This document shows, one piece after another, positions 35,775 through 47,048 of a stretch of DNA of 64,000 nucleotides; the first letter of the stretch is position 1; each line of letters opens with the position of its first letter. Position numbers and translations under genes: made by a program. Where the stretch lies: NCBI GenBank assembly GCA_907165275.2, contig OU015650.1, positions 4,370,001 through 4,434,000 on the forward strand, written 5' to 3'. Source of the stretch: Zygaena filipendulae (lineage: Eukaryota; Arthropoda; Insecta; Lepidoptera; Zygaenidae). The notes under the pieces are model-generated. The model did no database searches. It was not told the origin of the DNA and saw only the letters and a list, made by a program, of their open reading frames with translations.

Positions 35775-35990
35775 GACATAAGAAGAAGAAGAAGAAGAAG
35801 AAGAAGAAAATACATTTATTTCAGCACAACACACAAGAAAAAGAAACAAACATCAACAGTGCTTAATCTAAAGAGACATAGATAATATCTCTTGCATGCT
35901 CTGCCGAAAGGGTCACCAACTCAGCATTAGCTAGGTGCGGGAACACCTAGCGCTGGTTTTCAGTTGGCCCCCCCGCGCACGGATGGGGGT
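35775..35990 (-). repeat. LINE 3' UTR and (TTC)n tail
   Basis: Minus-strand sequence reads ..CTTGTGTGTTGTGCTGAAATAAATG.. then (TTC)n (GAA repeats at 35781-35808 on +). This is the same 3'-end type as 42050-42115. It includes a GC-rich UTR part up to about 35990. No ORF remains. Confidence 0.5.
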
Positions 35991-36089
35991 AACAAAAGAC
36001 GAGGCATAGAAAAAAATGATACTATACATATAAATACAAGTACACCAACTAAAAATAAAAATATAAAAGATAAATAATATAAAAAATAC

Positions 36090-36124
36090 CTCAGACGAAA
36101 TAAAGACTTTTTATTTCGTCTGAG
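36090..36124. mobile_element. 35-bp palindromic micro-element with 8-bp target duplication, copy 2
   Basis: Outer 15 bp of each arm (CTCAGACGAAATAAA and complement) are identical to copy 1; the centre differs by two bases. It is flanked by AAAAATAC at 36082-36089 and 36125-36132, a second and unrelated 8-bp direct duplication. Same length, same ends and different target make coincidence unlikely. Confidence 0.72.
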
Positions 36125-36319
36125 AAAAATACAAGTAAATAATTCTTACTGAAATAAACATTACATACAAAGTACTTAAACAATATAAATACTGTAAGAT
36201 CTGTAATACACTATACAATAGGTATCTAATTGGATGGGAATTAAATCAAGTCGTCACACTGGCTATTTAGAACCATAACGAAATACACAATAATCAATTC
36301 TGTTGTCCTGTAAATGGGC

Positions 36320-36625
36320 ATGTTGACTAATTTTGTTTTTTTAGTTCGTCATGTAGATTAATAAAAAATATTGGACACTTATTTTTTTTTACGTAAATCG
36401 TAAATAAAAAATAACGGCGATACATTGAGTTGCGTATGATGTCACCCGGTGCAGTTTGTTTGGAGGCTTATAGCGGTTAGTGACGTCACGAGTCCCCCAC
36501 CCTAAAGTTTAATGCGCTTTATCTCTTTGTATTTTCATTAATTTAAAAAAGCGAAAAATACATGTCTATCGTTTTTTTTAACTGACACGCTAATTAGAAT
36601 TTTGATTTTCAAAAGTAGTCAACAT
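36320..36625. mobile_element. TAGTCCGT-type MITE, copy 2
   Basis: Outer ends ATGTTGAC / GTCAACAT, inner TTAGTTCGTC; interior GTGACGTCACGAGTCCCCCA is shared with copy 3. Opposite orientation to copy 1 judging by the TTTAATGCGCTTTATCTC segment. Confidence 0.7.
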
Positions 36626-36641
36626 CCTTAAGAAGTTCAGC

Positions 36642-36735
36642 GTTTATTTATTTAAGCACAACAGGGTACAAAACGCGTACTTAATGCCACAGTGGCATTC
36701 TCTACCAGTCAACCTGCTCTCTCTCAACTGTTCTG
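36642..36735 (-). repeat. LINE 3' tail fragment
   Basis: Minus-strand sequence ..GAGAGCAGGTTGACTGGTAG..AATGCCACTGTGGCATTAAG..TTGTGCTTAAATAAATAAA is a LINE-type 3' UTR with a TAAA tail. It is truncated 5'. Confidence 0.45.
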
Positions 36736-37152
36736 CAATAAATACAAAGATATCTATCTACTATATACTAAACTTTTAAACAAATATAAAAAAGTTTTTC
36801 AATTCAATTCAAAGTCTGTCTACCTAATAGTAGAATGTTTAAAAAATTAAAAGCACCTATCTACTGACATTTAATAAGGGTCAAATGCCATTAAATAAAA
36901 GTATTTGCATACTCGGTCTTACCACACATAATAATTATAATACTATACCTTACTAATTATACACACCTCAAAGAAAGGACCAAGCAAAAAAAGGCAGCAT
37001 TGAAAGAAAACCTGTTAATTATTATAAGATGGGATAACATTACTAACCTCATAAAAGAAATAAAAACGAAATATAATAATTCTTTTTTTGCAGGAAATAT
37101 AATCAAACACAAGGTAAGTCCGTAACTTCCTAAAATCAAATATATACAGAAT

Positions 37153-37620
37153 GTTACAGAAAGGTGTAGTCATATTTGACGATTGTGTTTACGGTATCAT
37201 CTGCAATGATTTGACATAAGTACAGTAAAATGAAATAAACTATCTAAAAGCAAGATTTGTCTTTATTAATTTGTCTGCAAAAACCTAAACGGTGATAAAT
37301 TACATTAAAAGGTCTTGAACCCGTCACCTGCAACCGATTATGACCTATTATAAAGTAAGGTTTTTGGGCTAAGTACCCAGGTGCGATGTGCAGTGGGGGG
37401 GGGGGGGGGGGGTGTCAGATGTTTTATCATGTGTGCAATAAAATTGTGTATTGTGCAATAAAGTCCAATTTTAATTTATTCGACATATTTTATTATTATA
37501 AGTAACCCCCTCTAACTAACTAACTAACTCTAACAGACTGCGACTGTAAGTACCTCGGTCAAAATATTGTATAAGATTATCAGATCACGATCTTTAAATA
37601 TGACTACACCTTTCTGTAAC
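37153..37620. mobile_element. Inverted-repeat element with GTTACAGAAAGGTGTAG ends
   Basis: GTTACAGAAAGGTGTAGTCA.. / ..TGACTACACCTTTCTGTAAC, complementary over about 25 bp, 468 bp apart. Interior has a 18-G run (37395-37412) and no ORF. Confidence 0.6.
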
Positions 37621-37922
37621 TTCCTGTAAACTTGACAGCATACACATAATTTTTTTTTTTTAAATTATCACTAAAAACTTTAAACGGACGAAGTCAATGA
37701 TATTATACGCATACAAAGATTTTAGATGACGAACACATGGGTTCGTTAACCTCAATTCGTACCCAATTTATTTTTCATACGAAACCAAATTTTGCAACAA
37801 AATGCAACAAAAGAAATATAATTACTTTTAAGAAACCGATCTTAAGATGGAATACTAATTTCAATAGATACTTAAAGTTTACTTACACAATGACCGATTT
37901 TTATGAAGGTATTTATGAACTA

Positions 37923-38246
37923 CTAGCTATGCCCCATGGTTTCACCCGCGTTAATTTTGTAGTTTCTGCCGGAATTACGGAGTAAAAAGTACCCTTAATT
38001 AATGTCCTTTTTTGCACCCCTGACAATTTTTATTATGCAAAATTTCATATGATTTCACCCGCGTTAAATTCGGAGTTGCCGCGGGAATGCTGGGATAAAA
38101 AGTATCTTATGTTCCTTCTTGTACTCCTGACAGCATGTATGAGCTGTATGACAACATGTAATTTCATGACGATCAGTTAAGTAGTTGCTACGTGAAGAGG
38201 TAACAAACAGACAGAGCTACTTTCGTATTTCTAATATTAGTATGGA
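37923..38246 (-). mobile_element. Lep1-like Helitron with internal duplication
   Basis: Starts CTAGCTATGCCCCATGGTTT. The TTTCACCCGCGTTAA segment occurs twice (about 37942 and 38053), so the 3' half is tandemly duplicated. 5' end TCTAATATTAGTATGGA. Confidence 0.65.
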
Positions 38247-38689
38247 TGAAACCGCGGGTGCAACAGTTATTCTTTCTTTTTATATGCATTTAGCCGGGTT
38301 TAAGTATAATAGATAAATGTATAAGTCTGTTAGCATTTAGCATCGTTGTACGGTTTGAAGTTGCAAGCCATTGCCCATTAGCCATGGTACAATAGATTGC
38401 AAGAACTTTCTCGGAGCTCTTGGAAATCTTGGAAGAAATCAGCTCGAAATGTCATTTTATCTTCTTGACCACATAAAAACGTTCACTGTGAAAATTATTG
38501 TCCAATACCTTGCCGCTGCAAGCACAACAAAATCTACTTTTAATGTCATTCCATATAAATGTGTATAGGTGTACACATGGTGCTCTCGTCTTGTCTCTCC
38601 CTCCCTCGCATCGCCTCGGTCGGTCTCGGACTCTCATTGGTCGCTTGTCAGTTGTTTTGAGGCCTCAGGTGAGAAACGTCATCGCGAGC

Positions 38690-39215
38690 ACCGCGCGGTA
38701 TCAGCTGCGCAGCACTGCATGCACTGCGTGCCGCTGCACTGCCGGTGCTCCGCGCTATGTGCGGAATTCCGTCATCCAGAGGGATTTGAGAGTCGAGCGC
38801 TGGGCGAGTTTGTCCAGCGGCTTACCTCTCGGATGTTCGAGCGGGCGGACGCGTCAGACCACGAGCACATCCGTGGTCTGGCCCTACTCCACTACTTCCA
38901 CCCGAGGGGAAGCGTTACCCGCGCGAGCTTATCGCTCGCGATGACGAACCAACGCAGCCCACTTAGCTTGGCTGACGGAGCCTGGTTGGCTCCACCTCGA
39001 CGATCCACGCGGTCCATAGATCGCCCCCAGTTCCTGTCCGTATTGGCGGACAGCGTGGGATTGCCCACTGCAGGGGGCTCTGCCCCGACCACGCAAGAGA
39101 AGACTTGCGATTGTCGGTTTTTTGCGCCCGAGTCAAAGGGTCTCGACTCTTGTTGGCTCTCGCGAGGAAAACGAGAGCGACCTGCATGTACACACTTGTT
39201 TCATTTAGTTGCCGG
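38690..39215 (+). pseudogene. Jockey-type LINE ORF2 C-terminal fragment and 3' UTR
   Basis: One frame reads YVRNSVIQRDLRVE, and after a frameshift the next reads EFVQRLTSRMFERADASDH then IRGLALLHYF. This pattern fits the C-terminal end of Jockey-like LINE ORF2 proteins. Downstream GC-rich sequence (..GGCTGACGGAGCCTGGTTGG..) is likely its 3' UTR. Two long overlapping frames (38498-38944 and 38569-39219) are halves of this broken frame plus flanking sequence, not host genes. Confidence 0.6.
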
Positions 39216-39219
39216 CTGA

Positions 39220-40720
39220 TTGTTTTGTCTATTAATCCATTTGTCCATATAATATGTCCATTATCGCTCGAGACTTTAGTGCACAGCTTCAGTGCAACTA
39301 ACAGAACGTGTGTGTACGGCGGGGTTAGCCAAGTTGACATTTTACATGAAAACTCTGTGTCAGATCGACAATAGAAGTCAGATTAAAAAAACAGATATTT
39401 TGATTTGTGATGCTCTCGTTTTCAGCTTTTCGGACGAGACTCTCAACGAGAGGCTCTCGGTGAGTGTGTACAGTCGGCATAACCATTTTCTATCGACACG
39501 AAATGATTCCTGCCAAAAATGCCCCGTAGGTACAGTTCTTAATTGAAATATTTCACCTGATATCTTTCTTTGCCTTCTTTTTATTATCCAATAGGTATGA
39601 GGATTGAAGAGTGAGATAAAAAAAAAGATGATTGCACATTAAATACAATTACGTAAGAAAATGTTGTACGTATCTTGTAATGATACTGAAGATTGAGCAC
39701 GGCGGCGTTTATATCTTTGTTTTATCTCGTAAAATTAAGACTGATAGACGAAGGTGTGTTTAATTTACTATAAATATAATATTATTGCTTAGGTATGTAA
39801 TATTAAACATTTTTTATGTAATCTAATAAACTAATAATAGAGGATTTTTACCAAAATATTTTAAATTTTCTTGCTGCAGGTAATATTGCCATTATGAACA
39901 CACTAATGTAGCAAGTGCAACGAACGTTAGCAACATCCCGGATCCTGCAGTGCAGCTATACCAATAAAAGATCTTGTGATGTATGTAATTTAAGTACACT
40001 AAACACGGATAGAAAGCTATTCAAAAAATATTATCCTTTTGGAAGTAGGATTTGACAATTCAAAATAAACAATGTGAAGTTGTTACATAAATAATAATTA
40101 AGGCCATTTTCCATGGGCAAGTTTTTGAGTAATAGGGACTTGCATGAATTTTTTTTTTAGTCTATTCTAAAGATATATGGCCTACTTAAACAAAGTAAGA
40201 AAAAGAAAAAAAATATGTGCATAAATTAATTAAATACAGGGTTTCAAAGTTCCTACTTTAGACCTTACCGCCGAAACGCGGAATGACGTCACTAGTTCAA
40301 AATTACGCCTTATTAATCTGTGAGAGAAATGTCACTGTGGGTCATGTGACACTGACAGACAGATAACTTAAATATCCAAAAGCGAAATTAAGGTTGAACT
40401 GTGTCGATTTACTTCCAAAAGTTCCAGTAAAGAATCGAAATGCATCTTACCGATGCATTTTAAAATAAAAAACTTTAGAAAATGGAAAATATGCGCTGAC
40501 TGTATGCACTTAGTTTCCTTTGCTTTCTCTGAAAGAGGTAAATGTTTCCTAAAAAAATAAAAGTGACGTCATGTGTCAAGCTTGGCTGTGATTGGTGTTT
40601 GGTTGCAACGTTCCGTTTAACAAAATTGAAAGTTGAATATTTTGGAAACTATTGAAAATTTTTTAGTAAATCTTTCACGATAACGCTTTTCTAAGGCTCT
40701 ATTTTTGAAATATTGACACA
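39220..40720. other. No gene recognised
   Basis: AT-rich sequence downstream of the LINE fragment; short frames only. Confidence 0.45.
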
Positions 40721-41050
40721 ATAGGCTAGTTTCCTAAATTTTCTTTTTTAGTCCGTTTTGTAGATTATTAAAAAATATTGGACACGTATTTTTTTATTTT
40801 TTATGTAACCAAAAAATAACGGAGATATATCAAGTCGAAATTTCACATGACGTCACGCCTCGCTACAGTTTGTTCGCACGTTATAGCGAGCTGTGACATC
40901 ACGAGTCCCCCACCCTAAACTTTAATGCGCTTTATCTATGCATATTTCCATTATTTTAAAAAAGCAAAAAATACGTGTCTTTTATTTTTTTATTATCTAA
41001 CTGACGGACTAAATAGAATTTTGATTTTTTTACCCAGGAAACTAGCCTAT
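40721..41050. mobile_element. TAGTCCGT-type MITE, copy 3 with different outer ends
   Basis: Inner TIR TTAGTCCGT / ACGGACTAA and interior as in copies 1-2, but the outer ends are ATAGGCTAGTTTCCT / AGGAAACTAGCCTAT. It marks a sister subfamily. Confidence 0.7.
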
Positions 41051-41074
41051 TTCTTATTATAAATTTCATGCAAG

Positions 41075-41268
41075 CTAGCTGTCCCTTGAGGTTTGACCCG
41101 CGTTTATTTCGGAGTTCACGCGGGGAATTCCTTGATAAAAAGTACCCTATCTCCTTGACGGTACCTCTGAAACGTGAATGCAAAAGGCGTGAAAGCGTAA
41201 CAAAAAAAAAAAACAAACAAACTCACTTTCGCATTTATATATATAATATATAAATGCGATAGTAAGGA
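41075..41268 (-). mobile_element. Lep1-like Helitron copy
   Basis: CTAGCTGTCCCTTGAGGTTT to ATGCGATAGTAAGGA|T; body with GTAACAAAAAAAAAAAACA. Confidence 0.65.
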
Positions 41269-41316
41269 TTCACAGAATAATAAAGCAGGTAGGTATAATT
41301 TAAAATAGTAACAACC

Positions 41317-41425
41317 CACATTTGTTTGTTTGTTTGTTTACGCGTGAAATCCTTAACGGCTGAACCGATCATCACGAAATTTTGCACACACGTTGTAAGG
41401 GTACCGAGAAGGACATAGTTTTTTT
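41317..41425 (+). mobile_element. Lep1-like Helitron 5' fragment
   Basis: GTTTGTTTGTTTACGCG then 'ggctgaaccgatcatcacg' and 'acgttgtaagggtaccgaga'; the hairpin end is missing. Confidence 0.5.
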
Positions 41426-42049
41426 ATATTGTACAATAAGTTTTATACTTTAGCATCTAGACATTACCAAGATCAATGGCCAGACGCAGCTGTAGGAAAC
41501 GCTAAAATCCATTGCGCTTTTACAATAATTATAATAATATAATTATGTTGGTTATATGTATAGCTATATGATAGCTATGGTAAGTTATGAATATTTGAAA
41601 GTGGAACCTATTTCCGTTAGTTGATATTACGAAACGATGTTTACAATCTTCGTTCGGACGCTAGTAAATTTAATCGTATGTACAAAATTAGACTGCGTAG
41701 TGTTAATAATAGATCAACGTATAAACGGCACGGTGGCCGGTGATACGATTCATTCGATAAGAAGTTAGGTACTATAGTCACTATCTGATGAATCGATTTT
41801 TAGACACAATACAAGTAAAAACCACGTTATGTCGTTAAGTATAATGTGGGGCAAGGTCAAAGGGGCTTACTTTATATGCCCTAAGTGTTTGTTTATTTAT
41901 GAGCATTGTCTTCACTTTTATTGCGAATTTGGCGAGTTGTTTTTGATAAATAGGTAAATGGGACTGGATGGAAGATTTTGTTTAATAAAAAAAAATCATA
42001 AAATAACACCTATACCTAAACAACATCCTGTCGTTAGATTACTCACTTG

Positions 42050-42115
42050 TGCAATGTTTGTTTGTTTTTTCTTGTGTGCTGTGCTGAAATAAATGTAGTT
42101 TTCTTTCTTTCTTAA
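42050..42115 (+). repeat. LINE 3' tail fragment
   Basis: TTCTTGTGTGCTGTGCTGAA then ATAAATGTAG and a TTTC repeat; matches the end type at 35775-35990 in opposite orientation. Confidence 0.45.
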
Positions 42116-42438
42116 AAGGACAGGTTGGTGCATAGTCGATAATAATCTCTGGTACTACTAATTTTCATTGTCTTTTTTTATTTAGTCTTTATTGCCAACA
42201 TTAATAGGTTTTTAATTTTATTGTGTGTCGGTGTGTCCTTGCGACACATAGACCTCTTCCAGCCTTTTCCACTCTTCCCTTATTCTTGCAGTTCGCTCCC
42301 ATAGAGGGCCTGCTATTTTCTTAATTTCATTAAACCATCGATTTCTCTGCCTTCCACTTTTTCTTTTTGTTTGGAATCTAGGGGTCCATTCTGTTATGTC
42401 TTTTGTCCATTTATTTTTGTTTTCGCTGATTTCCCAAT

Positions 42439-42533
42439 AGTCATTGATAGGAAGCTACAAATCCCCGAGGAGGTACCATATGAATACCGGAATTCCAAAA
42501 TTGACGCGAGTGAAAATGCCAGGGAACAGCTAG
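42439..42533 (+). mobile_element. Truncated Lep1-like Helitron 3' end
   Basis: GCGAGTGAAAATGCCAGGGA ACAGCTAG|T; upstream body diverged. Confidence 0.5.
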
Positions 42534-42540
42534 TATTACG

Positions 42541-42706
42541 AAGTGAGTTTGTTTGTTACGCTTTCACGCCTTTAACGGCTCAATCGATCACTATGAAATT
42601 TTGCATACAGGTGGCAGGGATACAAAGAAAGACATAGGGTACTTTATCCCGGAATTCCCGCGGGAACTCCGGATTTAACGCGTGTGAAATCTCGGTGAGC
42701 GGCTAG
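42541..42706 (+). mobile_element. Lep1-like Helitron copy next to the previous one
   Basis: Body from GTGAGTTTGTTTGTTACGCT to GGAATTCCCGCGGGAACTCC and end GGTGAGCGGCTAG|T. It lies head to tail with the 42533 end. Confidence 0.6.
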
Positions 42707-42820
42707 TTAGTTTATACTAACAATAATGATCGGACGTTATCACATATTTCTAGACCCAAACTAAGCAGGGTCTTGTATTTAGTTGTCTTTTTGTCTAGGT
42801 TTTTTTTCGTAAATTATATA

Positions 42821-43414
42821 AAGGGTCTTTCAATAGGGACGGGTCGATGTTGGCAGCCTGTGGCGGCCATGTTGTTTTAACGTCGTCTTTCTAACCTATA
42901 TTTTTTTATTCAGTTAGTAATGCCAAATCACCATGGCAAGTTACACGGTTGAGCAACACGTCCAAATGTTAAAAATGTATTACCAAAATGAGTGTTCGTT
43001 AGTGCAAACGTTACGTGCATTGCGCCCATTTTACGGCAGACGAGGTGGTCCTTCAAATTGAATTGTGAATTGGCCACCGAGATCCTGCGACTTATCACCT
43101 TTAGACTTTTTTTTGTGGGGTTTTCTTAAGTCGCAGGTCTATACCAATAAGCCACAATCGACCGATGCCCTTAAAGTCAACATAGCTCAGGCTATCGCTG
43201 AAATTCAACCCGAACTATGCGGCAGAGTTGTTGAACATTGGACAACTCGAATTCGTGCCACCGTGAGAAGCCGCGGCGGACATTTAAACGATGTGATTTT
43301 CCACACATAATGGCATATATAGCTCTTTCAAATAAAAAAAAAAATCGTTAAAATCTCACACACGGCCTTTTTTATTTCATGTCAAAATCGACCCGTCCTT
43401 ATTGAAAGACCCTT
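42821..43414 (+). mobile_element. Internally deleted mariner-type element
   Basis: Terminal inverted repeats AAGGGTCTTTCAATA.. and ..TATTGAAAGACCCTT (left arm continues GGGACGGGTCGAT, right arm ATCGACCCGTCC) are bordered by TA at 42819-42820 and 43415-43416, the Tc1/mariner target. The 594-bp element keeps the transposase N and C termini but lost the middle, including the first two catalytic acidic residues. Confidence 0.85.
42933..43310 (+). pseudogene. Mariner-type transposase, deletion derivative
   Basis: ATG at 42933 opens a 42-residue N-terminal piece (MASYTVEQHVQMLKMYY.., helix-turn-helix region) ending in TGA at 43059-43061. In the same frame from 43062 the C-terminal part resumes with NWPPRSCDLSPLDFFLWG, which carries the third catalytic Asp region, and ends SRGGHLNDVIFHT before TAA. 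The central DNA-binding and DDE core is missing, so the product cannot be active. The remaining sequence is well preserved, suggesting a fairly recent internal deletion. Confidence 0.82.
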
Positions 43415-43416
43415 TA

Positions 43417-43562
43417 CATAATGATACATGCTAAACACTCAGAGCGTGAACACAAAATCACATGTTTACCACGCGGGAATCGGGGATCGAACTCGCGACG
43501 CCTGGATTACTTAGCTGTCAGGTTTTCTTACCACTGGACCACTGCTACTGCTTATCTAATAG
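43417..43562 (-). repeat. tRNA-derived SINE-like sequence, minus strand
   Basis: On the minus strand A box TGGTCCAGTGGTAAG (about 43529-43543) and B box GAGTTCGATCC (43484-43494) are spaced like a tRNA with a long variable part. A short unrelated body ends at the mariner element's TA. No CCA-compatible acceptor stem was seen. Confidence 0.55.
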
Positions 43563-43564
43563 AT

Positions 43565-44592
43565 AAAAATCTCGTACTCGTATAAAAGACTAGGTAGAGA
43601 GATCTCGTTGAGATTTTTTTAATGTTGTTTAAATATACTGTATGGTTTTGATACGTTAATGCAATAACACTGTAACGCTTAGTATTATAGCATTGCACAT
43701 TGCACAAGTTTCGTTTCTCCTTAATTATTCTAGCCTTGACTTCATATTTCAAACTGAATTAGATATTTAACCGCTACGAAACATTATATCTTCCCGATAC
43801 TTTTATGATATTACATTTTAATTAAAAAAGTTTATCTACACTTATGCAGTTATGCTATAAATCTTCTGTAAAAGTTTCTGAAACAGCTTATTGCCAACAT
43901 TAAAACAACCAGTGTCTTAGTAACCATATCATCCAAACGAGTGTTATAATGTTGTAAGTAGGTACTAAATTTCATTATGCAACTCGACATCATGATATCT
44001 TTATGAATTTTAAAAAAGAACATTGTCATGCACACAGAACAGAAAATTACAGATAGAAGGGACATCAACTTAGTTTAGTATGAAAACAGATGAAAACCAG
44101 TGTCGCCGGGTGATTTTCGCACACTTAAACTATTCATCACGCACTAAAACATTCATTAACGTTTAGAAATGTTTAAACGCTTTATGGTTATGTTTTTACT
44201 TAGTCACTGTTTTCAAATCACAGTTTTGGGCATATTGTAGTAAATATACTTGAGATGGCAGCAAAAAAAGTTTTAGGCAAGTTGGAGCATTTGCAACGAC
44301 AGCGCGCCTGCTCCGCCTACATGTCCTCCCTAGTTAATTTATTTGCTCTGTGGTCATGCACGTGGATTTTATTACCAAAACACCGTAATTACAAAAAAAA
44401 CTTTTAGGTTATTCGAATTCACGTCGTACCCCGCCATTTTGGTTCGATATTAGTATTTCAAAAATGACTTCCGAACCATTATAGAGGATTCATAATTATC
44501 ATACTTGTATGCAACTTACTTTCCACATTCGTGTTTTAACGGCGCGTAGACACTACATAACAAAACATGTTATATAACATTATTCATCTATA
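43565..44592. other. No gene recognised
   Basis: Unique-looking, with a less AT-rich patch at 44240-44470; frames of 66-72 codons without domains. Confidence 0.45.
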
Positions 44593-45024
44593 TCTATACT
44601 TATAATAAAGCTGTAGAGAAGTCAATTCTGTACATTAATATTGGAGCATCAGTGATCGATACTGATGCCAAAAATGCAATCAGTAAATTTTTTGTCTGTC
44701 TGTCTGTATGTGCAAGCATGGTTTAAAAACTACTGAAGGGATTTTAACCAAACTTGGTACGATTGTAGTCCATACTCCTGGGCAGGTAGGCTATATAACA
44801 TAACGCTAAGACACATAGGAGCTGAGCAGTGACGATAAATTTGAAGCAAGTCGGATGAAAATGCGCATACGTTAACTCAATCACGCAAAAACGGCTGAAC
44901 GGATTTGAATGAAATTTGGCATGCACGTTGTCAGGGGTACAGAGAAGGACATAGGGTACTTTTTATCCCGGAATTCCCGCTGAACTCCGAAATTACTGCG
45001 GGTGAAACCGCGGGGTACAGCTAG
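44593..45024 (+). mobile_element. Long Lep1-like Helitron, both ends present
   Basis: A|TCTATACTTATAATAAAGC at the 5' end and GAAACCGCGGGGTACAGCTAG|T at the 3' end, 432 bp. It contains a distinct 5' body ('tgtctgtctgtctgtatgtg', 'ggctatataacataacgcta') upstream of the standard 3' body; possibly the longer parental form. Confidence 0.8.
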
Positions 45025-45084
45025 TTGATAATAAGACAGTTGAAAGTGACTAGTGAGTGTTCGGAATGTTCTAACAGGGGAACA

Positions 45085-45330
45085 GGGGCCGTATTTTTGT
45101 ATCGCTCGAATTAAGTACCTACTTTTCGCACACGGAATTGCAAGATTCGCATGTTTTTTTTTTTCGTTTTGTATCTACCAAGTCATAATCATATGTTTTG
45201 GCTTTTTCATTCTTATCTACTGGGGCATTTCTGTAAATTTTCTGAATGCTTAAAAAATGTATAAGCATTCGCATGTGAATTCGGGATTCCGTGTGCGAAA
45301 GTAATTCAGGCGATTCAAAAATACGGCCCC
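45085..45330. mobile_element. MITE with GGGGCCGTATTTTTG ends
   Basis: GGGGCCGTATTTTTGTATCG / CGATTCAAAAATACGGCCCC ends and inner TTTTCGCACACGGAATT / ATTCCGTGTGCGAAA. About 246 bp. A right-end remnant occurs at about 54125-54165. Confidence 0.65.
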
Positions 45331-45687
45331 CAGGTTGGCCGCTGATGAGTCACTGAGGAAACTTCTTTATATTATTATAAGAAGATATGGCAGTAACAAT
45401 AACAACCAAGCAAAAGGTTACAGTAATGTTATCCATCCTATTGCTCAATATTACGTCTCTGTTGTCACGCGACAGCTGATATTAGGTGATGTAACGTAGC
45501 TACCTAGTTACAATACATAGCTAACATGTAAGGTTTCAATAAAATTGCAGATTGTCTTCAGCGGCGGAATAACTTATGTACAGCATCATCTTACTACGTA
45601 CACGAATGTAAAACAACTCTTTGTCTATCTGGTCGCCTGTTTGTGCGCACGCAATGCGGCTGCCCTACGGAAAACAAAGCAACTGAC

Positions 45688-46035
45688 GGCCGCACTCAGA
45701 GTCGACTTTAATGATTACTTAGTTAAGTATAGATTTTTAAAACAAAACTGCCGCAATCAGAGACGTTCAGTAAAGTAATGTTAATTGGCATTTAATGAGA
45801 TGTAACTTACCGCTGCACTCAGAGTCGATTTTAATGATTACTTAGTTAAGTATAGATTTTTAAAACAAAACTGCCGCAATCAGACAAGTTATGTTAATTG
45901 GCATTTAACTAATTAAGTTACATCTCATTAAATGCCAATTAACATTAATTTAATGAACGTCTCTAATTGCGGCAGTTTTGTTTTAAAAATCTATACTTAA
46001 CAAAGTAATTATTAAAGTCGACTCTGAGTGCGGCC
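45688..46035. mobile_element. Foldback element GCCGCACTCAGAG, duplicated left arm
   Basis: Ends GGCCGCACTCAGAGTCGACT / AGTCGACTCTGAGTGCGGCC. Arms of about 70 bp include 'aagtatagatttttaaaac' and AAACTGCCGCAATCAGA. The left arm occurs twice (45688 and about 45810) against a single right arm, so one copy has integrated into another or recombined. Confidence 0.75.
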
Positions 46036-46623
46036 GTTAGTTAAATTTAAATTAAGAAAATTATTTAACTGGACGGATTTCGATAAAACTTGGCATATAG
46101 AGAAATTACTTATGATGGTTTTATTCACAACAAACCAATTGACATCGAAAAATGAAATACTTGTTATTATATGTATATGTTTAGTTGTTGTATACGTATG
46201 CTGTAACGGCTTTGTGTTGTGTCAAATAAAGTTTATCAATTCAAATCAATTCAAAAATATTCAACTGTGCTAGTTTGCCATACTGGCTTTTTTATGGGTC
46301 ATGTGTGAATTTTGGGATCACCACCGGAAAAATCTTTGATGTAAGTATTAGAATAAAAAATGTCCTAGGCCACGTTAGCTGTAATCTCAGAGCGCGATAG
46401 CAAGACAGTCGCGGATACTTTTAAAATAATAATAATAGTTTAGAAGTAACCCAGATAGATATCACACGAGCATCACACGAGTTACCGATTAGGTACCTAG
46501 GTATATTGTATCGATCGCCTGTTGGGTTTCAGTTGTGCATGTATGTATTTTCATTTGTGTCTTGTTTTAGTTGTATAAATGCATTACACCAAGATTTTCT
46601 TGCCCTACCAAATTATATTATAA

Positions 46624-46823
46624 CTAGCTGCGCCCCGCGCGCAGCGGTATCACCCGCGTGAGTTTCGGAATTCCCGTAGGAACTCCCTTTAGGGGGATGA
46701 AAAATAGATAGTAGCCGATTCTCAGGCTTACTGAATATGCATATAAAATTTCATGAGAATCGGTCAAGCCATTTCGGAGGAGTATGGGACCGAACATTGT
46801 GACACGAGAATTTTATATATTAG
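46624..46823 (-). mobile_element. Lep1-like Helitron copy
   Basis: CTAGCTGCGCCCCGCGCGCA, body 'gaatcggtcaagccatttcg', 5' end ATTTTATATATTAG. Sister of 53536-53729. Confidence 0.75.
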
Positions 46824-46907
46824 TATTTTATATATTAGTTATTTTATTCAAAAATGATTTGACTTTATTAGGTACCTATTAAAATATGTTAAATGTAAAA
46901 GCATTAA

Positions 46908-47048
46908 TAGACGATCGAACATGGTGCGCTTTGCACCGCGAACTTGGTACGCTCCGTACCGTCCATATTTGATCGTGTGGAGAGCAGTCCGCCGCACATT
47001 ATTGCTGCGTTGCTGGCACGGAGCGTAACCAAGATCGATCGTCTACGG
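46908..47048. repeat. Short inverted-repeat element (TAGACGATCGA)
   Basis: TAGACGATCGAACATGGT and ACCAAGATCGATCGTCTA face each other 140 bp apart; internal GGTGCGCTTTGCACC and GGTACGCTCCGTACC are further short palindromes. Confidence 0.5.

Noticed and set aside
38569..39219. 216-codon open frame as a host gene
   Set aside because: Its middle matches a LINE ORF2 C terminus that continues in a second frame; the rest is flanking or UTR sequence without domain.
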